A DNA stretch of 32,454 nucleotides, taken from contig CADWAF010005419.1 of the NCBI GenBank assembly GCA_902984215.1, forward strand, positions 1-32,454, written 5' to 3'. The translations under genes were made by a program, and so were the position numbers. Positions 25,207 to 32,454 of the stretch are shown here, in pieces; position 1 is the stretch's first letter; each line of letters begins with the position of its first letter. The DNA is from Willaertia magna (taxonomy: Eukaryota > Heterolobosea > Eutetramitea > Acrasida > Naegleriidae). The notes under the pieces are model-generated. The model worked only from the letters and a program-made list of their open reading frames with translations, was not told the DNA's origin and searched no databases.

Positions 25207-28200
25207 ATGAAAAAATTAAAGAAATTAATTGGAAATAAAGATAAATCCGATGACAAGAATAAATCCACCAAACAACAAGGTCCAAAACTAATTGAATATC
25301 GTTTCACATCTTCTTCTTCCTCAAACAATAACAACAAAACTGTCAACAATAAAACCATTGACAACAATAGCCGTAAAACTAGTAATGACAATAACAATGA
25401 AGAAGAAGATTATAATAATAATGATTACGATTATGAAGAAGAAGAAGAAGATGACGATAGCGAAAATGAAGAAGAAGAAGAAGAAGATATTTATGAAAAA
25501 CAATTAAAATATAAAGAATATAGTAACATGACAAGTGACGAATTAATTCATTCTTTAAATAAAATTTTAAATGAAATTTCAATTGATTATCGTGCAAAAG
25601 ATTTTAGTTATATTGATACCATTGCAACTTCTTTATCAACAAAAGAACCACAAAAAGATTTAAAAAGATTAAAAGAAGCTAAAATTAAATTAAATGATGC
25701 AATACAACAAATTGTTTGTGTTAATTATAAAGGATTTAATAAATCTATAAAAAACTTTAGTGATATGTTAGAATTATTAAATAAATCAAATAAAGATATT
25801 CAAATAATGATTACAAAAATTAAAACTGCAAAAGAAATGTTAATTTTAAGAAATCAAGATTTAATTAATTTATATTCAAGTTTTATACAACAATTTGAAT
25901 TAATGGAAATTTTAAATCAAATTGAAATAATTAAAAACATTCCAGAAATGATTCAATTTGATTTAAAAACAAAACATTTTTTACACGCCGTTAATTTAGT
26001 TACAAAAAATGTAATTTTATTAAATAAAAAGGAACAATTAAAATCTGTAAAGGCTTTACATGATGTGAGATTAGCTTTTAATGATTATTTAGAGAAATTA
26101 CCGGAAATTATTGTTGATGAATTGAGAAATCAGTTGCATATTGTAAATTTACAGAAAGTGTTGGATTTGGTGGATGATTTAAATGATTTGGAACATTTAA
26201 GGGTTTTACCGTTAATTTTTGGCGGGGAAAATAGTTTACTGAATGGTTTACAAAATAGTTTACAAAGTAGTTTACAAAAACGACAATTTAATGATTCACC
26301 AAATTTATTGTTGAGTGAAAATAATTCACCAAATTTATCTCCAAATTTAATTTCATCAACAACAATGATTGGAATGAAAAAAAGTTTACAAAATACGTTA
26401 CAAAATAATTTAGAAAGTGATACTTTACAAAACATTACAAAATTAAAACAAAAATTACAATTAAATGATGATTTAAATATAAATTATGAAAAAGAAAATC
26501 CATCTTATTATATTTTAATTTTAATTGAATCTTTAGATAAATTAAATAAATTACCAGAATTACAATCCAGATTAATACAAAACTTTAATTACGAATTAAA
26601 ACATTTAATTGAAATACACATTAAAGAATTCTCAAAAAGTTTACAAAATTCAGATAGAAATTTATTATGGTTAATTATACAAAATAAACGTCAATTTTTA
26701 AATAATTTTAATAACAATGATAATAATAATAATCATTACAATAATAATATTGATGATTCTTTATTAGATCCAATGAAAACAAATGTTGGAAGAAGTTTAT
26801 TACAAGGAAAATTAATTAGTGAGATGATGAATAGTTTATTTATAAAATTAAAAAAAGTTTTGAGAAATTATCAATTTATAATTTATTGGTTAGATTTAAA
26901 ACGTAAAGTTTTATTATTATCTGAACAACAAGAAAATAATCAAAACGATAACGATTACAATAATAATGATTACAATAATAAAGATTACAAAAAGACACGA
27001 CAAGAATTGTTAATGGAAGAAGAAAGTGTAAATGATTGGACAAATATAACATTAACAAAACAAGTTTTAACGAAAATTAAAGATGCAATTCAAATTAAAG
27101 TTTTAGAATTAAAAAATTTAACAAATTTATTTAATAATAATAATAATAATAGTGGTGATTCCACAAATAGTTATTGGACTTCTTTATTTGGAAGTACTAC
27201 TAGTGGTAATAATAATAATACAAATATAGTAGTGTCTTTAGATGAAGATGAAAAGTATGTTTATATTTCAACGTTAGAAGATTTATTAAATAATTTTATT
27301 GAAAAACAAATTAATCAATCACAATTTAATAATAATTTAAATAATAATTCACCAAATTTAGGCATGTCAAATAATCAAATGTCAAATAATAATCAAAATA
27401 ATAATAATTCAATATTTTTAAAAGTTCAAGTTTTAATTCAATTATTTAATACACAAATGGATTTAAATGAAAAATCTAAAAAATTAAAAATAAATTCTTC
27501 AGATAAACTAAAAATAGAATTTAAAACATTTTTAAATAATATTTTGAGTTCTAAAGATACACCAAATTTATTATCAATTGAAAATGTTTGGAATATTTTA
27601 CAAAATGAATTACAACAAGTAATGATTGAATTATTAGGAACTAATCAAATGTCAACAAATGATATTTTATTAAATAATAATTCTTTAATGAAACAATCAC
27701 AATTAATTAATAATTCTATAAATAGTAATACACAAAATGATTCAAAAAAGAAAAAGAAAACGACATTTGATTTTAATATTAAATTTAGATTTTCAGCAAA
27801 CGTTACGCCAAATGTCAATGATTTAAATAATGAAAATGTCACAAATCAAGATCAAAATAATAAGAAAAAAATTTGTGATTTAATTAATAATTATTTTATT
27901 TTTAATTCATATAATATATTATGGTTATATCAATTAATTATTTCTTTTTTACAACAATCTTGTTTTATAATGAATCAATATCATTTATCTTTTTTAAATT
28001 TAAAAAATAATTTACAATTAAATAATTTACAACAAAATTTTCAAATGACTTTACAAAATTCAAATTTATTTGATTTTTTAAATCAATTTATTAAACGTAA
28101 TTTTATACCATTTATAGAAACAGATTATCGTTCAAAATTAACAAAATTATTAAATGAACAAGATAAACATAACACAAACGCTTTTTTACCGAGAGAATCC

Positions 28201-30027
28201 GCACAACAACGTCAACGAAATAACTTTTCAACTGTCACCAATCATTTAAATAATTATAATTTAAATAATCACAATTTAAATAATTATAATTTAAATAATG
28301 ACATTTTAATGATAATTGACAATGTAAATAATAATACACATCAACGTCCATTATTAAATTCAGTTCTATTTATGGATGCATGGTTAAAAGAATTACTAAA
28401 TATAGCAATTCATTTACCTTTTTATAAAAAGGAAATTTTTAATATTATGGAAATTTTATTAAAACAATTTTTAAATGCATGTAAATTACAATTTGAAAAT
28501 GTAATTGGCGGGAAATTTATTCAACAATTATTAAGTGGTGAATATGAACAATACGTTTATCCAGTTTTAAAATCTGATCCTTTATTTAGAAAATTATATA
28601 ATTTTAAAAATAATAATTTACAAAAAAATAATTTACAAAATAATAATTTTTATCAAAAATTATTTAATTTAATTGATGAAAGATTACAAATGAATTATCC
28701 ACATAGTTTACCAAAAACTAAATTTATTGATAATAATTCTGAATTAATTTTATTAGCAAATTTAAATGATAGTTTAGAATGGTTAGTTGAAAGAATGTTA
28801 ATTTATGAAAAGGAAATTATTTTTCATTTTAATAATCAACAGTCATCACATCAACAATCAAATCAATCATCAAGAATGGCCACACCAAATGTTAATAATA
28901 ATAATAGTGGTAATAGTAATAATTTACATAAAAGTAAAACGTCACCAAATATATTAAATTTATCTGGTACTTCACCAAATAGTTTATCTCCATATTTATT
29001 TGATTCAAATACTTTTAAAAGAAAATCAAAAATTTTAAATCATGTAGAAAGTGAAAGTGATTTTAATAATACCAATAACATTAACAACAATAACAACAAC
29101 AATACTGACATGAATGATAATAATAAAATAAATAATAATAATGGAATAGATAAATTATTAATTGAAAATAATACTTTACAATTAGAAGATATTTCTTTTC
29201 TTTCCAATTTTAGAAAAGAATATATACAATTATCTCTAAAATGTTTATTTTCATTAAAATTAGATTTACGTGTACACTGTTACCATTTTATCCATTGTAA
29301 TTTAATGGATAACTTTTTAAAATATGGAACTTATGATTGTGAAGATGAAAGAAAAGAACCTGAAGATTTTATACATCTTTTTAATCAAGATCTTTTCCGT
29401 ATGGAAAGATATTTATCTTATTATTTACCGAAAAGTAAAACTTGTTATTTATTTGATGGGATTGAAAGGATGATTTTAGATTTATTTATTGGAAGTTTAC
29501 CGTTTGCTTTGGATCAATATAAAGAGATGAGATTGCCAATGTTAGATAACGGTGATGGTAACGGTAACGGTGGGACAGTGTTATTGTTACCGCATAATAA
29601 TAGCGATAGTATTTTTAAGGCCCCGAAATTTACAAAATTAGGTTTAGAAAAGATGATGAAAAATATTTTTGGATTACAACAACAATTATCTAATTTTGCT
29701 TTTGTAAATCAACAAAAATTCCAGTTAATTAGAGATTATTTTAGATTATTAGAATTAAAACATACAGAATTAATTGATTTAATAAATAATACAAAAAGCT
29801 TAAAGAAATTACCATTTACGGAAGAACAATATGAAGCAATTTTAGAAACGGAATATAATTATAGAAAGTTAAATGTAAAGGATTTAGAGTTATTGAGACA
29901 AGTATTTAAAGAGAAGAAGATAAAGAAAATAAAGAACAACAATGAAAGTGTTAGTGGTGGTGGAAATGGCACACCAACAACTTCCACTACAACAATTACA
30001 ACAGCTACTGCTGCAGTCAAAAAATAA
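25207..30027 (+). CDS. SEC8: Exocyst complex component Sec8 (EXOC4)
   Basis: 1606 residues, much longer than the roughly 1000 usual for Sec8 because of Asn-rich and acidic inserts. An acidic low-complexity leader (to about residue 105) is followed by the conserved Sec8 N-terminal coiled-coil region: a helix with LKRLKEAKIKLNDAIQQIV, then YKGFNKSIKNF, LRNQDLINLYSSF and IEIIKNIPEMIQFDLKTKHF. The C-terminal part retains a helical-bundle block (KCLFSLKLDLRVHCYHFIHC, RMERYLSYYLPKSKTCYLFD, LELKHTELIDL). Sec8 is a subunit of the octameric exocyst that tethers secretory vesicles to the plasma membrane. Inserts include repeated ASN-ASN-LEU-GLN type units (NNLQNN) and SPNL repeats around 360-400. The ATG lies after a long A-run. 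Confidence 0.85.
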   Translation: MKKLKKLIGNKDKSDDKNKSTKQQGPKLIEYRFTSSSSSNNNNKTVNNKTIDNNSRKTSNDNNNEEEDYNNNDYDYEEEEEDDDSENEEEEEEDIYEKQLKYKEYSNMTSDELIHSLNKILNEISIDYRAKDFSYIDTIATSLSTKEPQKDLKRLKEAKIKLNDAIQQIVCVNYKGFNKSIKNFSDMLELLNKSNKDIQIMITKIKTAKEMLILRNQDLINLYSSFIQQFELMEILNQIEIIKNIPEMIQFDLKTKHFLHAVNLVTKNVILLNKKEQLKSVKALHDVRLAFNDYLEKLPEIIVDELRNQLHIVNLQKVLDLVDDLNDLEHLRVLPLIFGGENSLLNGLQNSLQSSLQKRQFNDSPNLLLSENNSPNLSPNLISSTTMIGMKKSLQNTLQNNLESDTLQNITKLKQKLQLNDDLNINYEKENPSYYILILIESLDKLNKLPELQSRLIQNFNYELKHLIEIHIKEFSKSLQNSDRNLLWLIIQNKRQFLNNFNNNDNNNNHYNNNIDDSLLDPMKTNVGRSLLQGKLISEMMNSLFIKLKKVLRNYQFIIYWLDLKRKVLLLSEQQENNQNDNDYNNNDYNNKDYKKTRQELLMEEESVNDWTNITLTKQVLTKIKDAIQIKVLELKNLTNLFNNNNNNSGDSTNSYWTSLFGSTTSGNNNNTNIVVSLDEDEKYVYISTLEDLLNNFIEKQINQSQFNNNLNNNSPNLGMSNNQMSNNNQNNNNSIFLKVQVLIQLFNTQMDLNEKSKKLKINSSDKLKIEFKTFLNNILSSKDTPNLLSIENVWNILQNELQQVMIELLGTNQMSTNDILLNNNSLMKQSQLINNSINSNTQNDSKKKKKTTFDFNIKFRFSANVTPNVNDLNNENVTNQDQNNKKKICDLINNYFIFNSYNILWLYQLIISFLQQSCFIMNQYHLSFLNLKNNLQLNNLQQNFQMTLQNSNLFDFLNQFIKRNFIPFIETDYRSKLTKLLNEQDKHNTNAFLPRESAQQRQRNNFSTVTNHLNNYNLNNHNLNNYNLNNDILMIIDNVNNNTHQRPLLNSVLFMDAWLKELLNIAIHLPFYKKEIFNIMEILLKQFLNACKLQFENVIGGKFIQQLLSGEYEQYVYPVLKSDPLFRKLYNFKNNNLQKNNLQNNNFYQKLFNLIDERLQMNYPHSLPKTKFIDNNSELILLANLNDSLEWLVERMLIYEKEIIFHFNNQQSSHQQSNQSSRMATPNVNNNNSGNSNNLHKSKTSPNILNLSGTSPNSLSPYLFDSNTFKRKSKILNHVESESDFNNTNNINNNNNNNTDMNDNNKINNNNGIDKLLIENNTLQLEDISFLSNFRKEYIQLSLKCLFSLKLDLRVHCYHFIHCNLMDNFLKYGTYDCEDERKEPEDFIHLFNQDLFRMERYLSYYLPKSKTCYLFDGIERMILDLFIGSLPFALDQYKEMRLPMLDNGDGNGNGGTVLLLPHNNSDSIFKAPKFTKLGLEKMMKNIFGLQQQLSNFAFVNQQKFQLIRDYFRLLELKHTELIDLINNTKSLKKLPFTEEQYEAILETEYNYRKLNVKDLELLRQVFKEKKIKKIKNNNESVSGGGNGTPTTSTTTITTATAAVKK

Positions 30028-30165
30028 TAAATTTATTATTTTGTTTATTATTTTTAATTTACAATGAAGAATAAATAATTACTATTTTAAGGGAATTTAA
30101 TGAACTTGTCCCTTTTATTTAATTTACAAATACACACAATAAATTATTAATAAATTATTAATAAA

Positions 30166-30711
30166 TTAAAACTTTTTAAAACATTTACATGTTTTACAAC
30201 CAAATTTATCTCTAACATAACCATGTCTACACCATCTAATACAAGGTTTTGGTAAACATCTTTTACAAACACAAACCTTACATCCCTTTCTATCAATGTC
30301 ATATGCACAACCAGTTCTTTTTGGACATTTACTTCTTCTACAATGTTTTCCTCCAAATCCTCCAATTGGTTCTTCATTATTGTCACCGCCACCATGTTTT
30401 ACAGTCAATACTTCATTTCCTTCTTTATCATTATTTGTTTGTTTTTTCTTTACGTCATAACTGTCATAACTATCACCGCCGCCATGGTAGTGCTTCTTCT
30501 TTTTGTTGTAATGATACTTTTTCTTTTTTTTACAAGCACAAATTTGACAACCTTTATAATTTCTTTTAAATCCATATTTACAATACATTCTACATCTTAC
30601 TGGTTTACATCTTCCTTTCTTTTTAATTGTTTCATCATCTGGCATTGCTGCCATTGCAAGTGTAGCTACTATTAAACAAAATAGTAATAATCTGAAAATT
30701 AATAATTTCAT
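30166..30711 (-). CDS. Secreted protein with three antistasin-like modules
   Basis: 181 residues. Signal peptide MKLLIFRLLLFCLIVATLAMA. Three six-cysteine modules of antistasin type (C-x4-C-x3-C-x-Y/H-G-Y/F ... GC-x2-C-x-C) follow: CKPVRCRMYCKYGFKRN with YKGCQICAC; a variant CRRSKCPKRTGCAYD with KGCKVCVC; and CLPKPCIRWCRHGYVRD with FGCKTCKC. Between modules 1 and 2 is a basic, His/Tyr/Gly-rich linker (KKKKYHYNKKKKHYHGGG). Antistasin modules in animals are small disulphide-rich serine-protease inhibitors. Inhibition here is inference, and a structural cell-wall or matrix role is equally possible given the very basic composition. ATG at 30709-30711; a TATA-like site lies 56 bases upstream. Confidence 0.8.
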   Translation of the reverse strand: MKLLIFRLLLFCLIVATLAMAAMPDDETIKKKGRCKPVRCRMYCKYGFKRNYKGCQICACKKKKKYHYNKKKKHYHGGGDSYDSYDVKKKQTNNDKEGNEVLTVKHGGGDNNEEPIGGFGGKHCRRSKCPKRTGCAYDIDRKGCKVCVCKRCLPKPCIRWCRHGYVRDKFGCKTCKCFKKF

Positions 30712-30766
30712 TATTGTTGTTTTTGTTTTTTTTTGTTAATTAATGGTTGATAGTTTATTTATGAAA

Positions 30767-30773
30767 TTTTATA
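30767..30773 (-). promoter_or_regulatory. TATA-like site of the antistasin-like gene
   Basis: TATAAAA on the minus strand, 56 bases before the start codon, a plausible distance for a short leader. Confidence 0.35.
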
Positions 30774-31000
30774 CTACTTATTGATCATAGGGATCTATGG
30801 CATAGTTGACTATTATTTTAGAAATTTCACATAAAAGGATGTGTAAAGTTCTTTAACTTGTTCAAACAAGGAAAAGGAATTTAAAAAAGTAATTATATAA
30901 AAAAAGTAATTTTTGTGCAAGCTATGTATTGGACAAACAATTTAATTAGTTGTAAATCCCTACTTACGATAATTAAACACTTGCAGTGAAAAAAAGTTAT

Positions 31001-31023
31001 AATCTAAACATTTATAACGCAGC
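31001..31023 (+). promoter_or_regulatory. Conserved upstream element of 5S copy 2
   Basis: Identical over 23 bases to the element before 5S copy 1 and at the same 16-base distance from the gene. TTTATAA occupies 31011-31017, that is -29 to -23 from the 5S start. Confidence 0.7.
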
Positions 31024-31039
31024 CTAAAAGAAAGTGAAT

Positions 31040-31157
31040 ATCTACGGCCATACCACTGTGAAAGCACCTCATCCCGTTCGATTTGAGAAGTTAAGCACAG
31101 TAGGGCTATATTAGTACTAAGATGGGAGACTTCTCGGGAACCTGTAGTGCTGTAGAT
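31040..31157 (+). rRNA. 5S ribosomal RNA, copy 2
   Basis: 118 bases from ATCTACGGCCATACCAC to GTGCTGTAGAT, with terminal pairing and internal control sequences as in copy 1. It differs from copy 1 at 31078 (T for C), 31109 (T for C) and 31119 (A for G). A TTTT stop follows. It is on the opposite strand from copy 1 and 14 kb away. Confidence 0.95.
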
Positions 31158-31160
31158 TTT
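31157..31160 (+). terminator. Pol III terminator of 5S copy 2
   Basis: TTTT at the 3' end of the gene, with a second TTTT seven bases on. It is weaker than the eight-T run after copy 1. Confidence 0.55.
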
Positions 31161-31238
31161 AAATTTTCAATTTTGGTCTTAGAATAATTTTAATAGAATT
31201 GCTATAATTTTTAATCTAGTGGAGCTTTAGATTTAATT

Positions 31239-32189
31239 ATGAAGTTAAATGAAATTGGATTTACAAAATATTGTGTGCAATGTGCAAAAGCAAGCACAAA
31301 AATCAAAAGAAAAAAAATGGAACAAGTCAATAAAGAAAGAATTATTGAACTTTTAAATTTACAGGACTATTCCGATCAAATATTAAATATTTATATTTAT
31401 GGATCATGGGTTTATGGAACGAATACTAATCAATCAGATATTGATATTTTTGTGGTTGTTACAATAAATGTTATTAATATTTTAAAAGAAAGACAATTAA
31501 ATAATAATAAAGAATTAGATAAAATAGCGTTGACAGGTGAAAATTATGATTTACAATTTAATTTTGATCAATTAGATATTACAGTTTATTCTATTGATTT
31601 ATTTAAAGAATTAATTTCAAATTTAATTTTAACACCAATTGAATGTTTATCTCTTTCTTATTTGTACCAACAACAAGAACAACAATTAAATATTAATACT
31701 TTACAACAATTCAATAATTTATTTATTTTAAAAGAATCTATAAAATTAGAAATTCCATTCAAGTCAATAATTATTAACAATAATAATTTAACAGACAATA
31801 ACAATTTAATAAATAATAATAATTTAATAAATAAAAAACAACTTTTATTAAAATTAAGAAAAAGTATAAGTGGTGAAGCAGATCATTCTTACATTAAAGC
31901 TAAAAATAAAATTATAAAAGAAAATAAAATAATTAAGGGAATAAAAGCTTTATTTCACTCTATTAGAACTATACTTTTTGGTATACAAATTGCTACTTTT
32001 GGTTTTATTAAGGATTTTACTATAGCAAATAATTATTATTTGGATTTATTTCAATTTTATAATGAAAATATAAAGACTAAAAATTTAAATGAAAAGGAGG
32101 TATGGAAGTTATTGGAAGGGAAATATAAACCAATTATTAAAAAATTACAAACTGAATTTAGGAAAGTGGCACCTAAAATTACTTTTTAG
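31239..32189 (+). CDS. RlaP-type predicted nucleotidyltransferase
   Basis: 316 residues from the first ATG; the second ATG (31317, residue 27) has the A-rich leader typical of this window and sits just before the domain, so the real protein may be 290 residues. The Pol-beta-superfamily active site is IYGSWVYGTNTNQSDIDIFV: the GS motif plus two metal-binding Asp in SDIDI, with a third carboxylate candidate in the strand QLDITVYSID. A later helix IKALFHSIRTILFGIQ matches the conserved Lys/His/Arg helix of the RlaP (PF10127-like) branch, which in bacteria and some protists is associated with RNA repair. An Asn-rich insert lies at about 175-205. Nucleotide transfer to RNA or a small molecule is inferred. 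The gene converges on the gene at the right edge. Confidence 0.65.
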   Translation: MKLNEIGFTKYCVQCAKASTKIKRKKMEQVNKERIIELLNLQDYSDQILNIYIYGSWVYGTNTNQSDIDIFVVVTINVINILKERQLNNNKELDKIALTGENYDLQFNFDQLDITVYSIDLFKELISNLILTPIECLSLSYLYQQQEQQLNINTLQQFNNLFILKESIKLEIPFKSIIINNNNLTDNNNLINNNNLINKKQLLLKLRKSISGEADHSYIKAKNKIIKENKIIKGIKALFHSIRTILFGIQIATFGFIKDFTIANNYYLDLFQFYNENIKTKNLNEKEVWKLLEGKYKPIIKKLQTEFRKVAPKITF

Positions 32190-32256
32190 TTCTTTTCTAT
32201 AATTTAATTGTTAATTGATTTTGAAATTTACAGTTTCAACATATTGTGTAGTCCAA

Positions 32257-32454
32257 TTATTTCTTTTTTTGGTCAACCTGTTCAACAAATGAACTTGCCA
32301 CAAGCAATAATTTATCAAATAAGCCAGCATAAGAATGAGAAGGTTCTCCATGTACAACTACTTCAGAGTCTTCTTGTGGATCTACGAGACTATGATTAAA
32401 GCTTGAATTAGCAGGTTTCCAAAATAGTAATTTGTGAAATAATAAAGATTTATC
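32257..32454 (-). CDS. Unidentified protein, C-terminal end (partial)
   Basis: Minus-strand frame open from the window edge to TAA at 32257-32259, giving 65 residues that start DKSLLFHKLLFWKPANSS and end LLLVASSFVEQVDQKKK. The amino-acid mix (His, Pro, Trp, Val, Glu, few Asn) and use of CTC, GTC and GAC-type codons look coding, unlike the opposite-strand frame. No family is recognised. The gene would be convergent with the nucleotidyltransferase, with 67 bases between the stops. The 5' part lies beyond the window. Confidence 0.6.
   Translation of the reverse strand, partial: DKSLLFHKLLFWKPANSSFNHSLVDPQEDSEVVVHGEPSHSYAGLFDKLLLVASSFVEQVDQKKK

Larger units (their letters stand above)
30712..31039. 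other. Intergenic region before 5S copy 2
   Basis: Holds the upstream sequence of the antistasin-like gene (minus) and of the 5S gene (plus). Besides the TATA-like site and the 5S element, nothing is recognised. Confidence 0.5.

Noticed and set aside
1..32454. CRISPR array, prophage, insertion sequence or bacterial operon
   Set aside because: No regularly spaced direct repeats, integrase or transposase were seen; gene content is eukaryotic.

Overview
The window looks like nuclear DNA of a free-living, very AT-rich unicellular eukaryote. Evidence: a 43-bp GT-AG intron, A-rich leaders before ATG codons, poly-Asn and poly-Glu tracts, nearly exclusive TAA stops, dispersed 5S rRNA genes, and eukaryote-only genes (exocyst Sec8, small Tim, DNA polymerase delta-like, RCC1, F-box and RING proteins). 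An amoeboid protist (heterolobosean- or dictyostelid-like) fits, but I cannot place it to genus.

Left part (1-8480): the 3' end of a Lys/Tyr/Pro-repeat secreted-type protein, an RCC1-repeat protein and an ENT nucleoside transporter. These are followed by a ~2.5-kb almost pure A/T stretch with a long imperfect hairpin, then an NAD(P)-dependent reductase (extended SDR) with a clear TATA promoter. Behind the reductase lies a scrap heap of inverted and direct fragments copied from the first two genes (about 7595-7825).

Middle (8480-16700): a decaying F-box/RCC1 neighbourhood. It holds an F-box/LRR gene interrupted by one in-frame TGA, an F-box/SPRY pseudogene with at least three lesions, an RCC1 protein that stops where a BTB domain would start, and a very large low-complexity RING-H2 protein. 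A 5S rRNA gene follows on the minus strand.

Right-middle (17000-20400): a divergent pair of surface-type genes, namely a Cys-rich GPI-anchored-type protein and a DUF2207-like membrane protein with one intron, followed by a small protein with a dual-acylation N-terminus.

Right part (20785-32454): a DNA polymerase delta catalytic-subunit homologue that has lost the motif A aspartate and the exonuclease acidic residues, so it is probably a non-catalytic paralogue. Next come a small Tim chaperone, Sec8/EXOC4, a secreted protein with three antistasin-like modules, a second 5S rRNA gene sharing a strictly spaced upstream element with the first, an RlaP-type nucleotidyltransferase, and the 3' end of an unidentified gene. 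The genes do not form one pathway. The strongest leads are the dead polymerase, the external 5S promoter element, the collapsed inverted duplication and the interrupted F-box genes.
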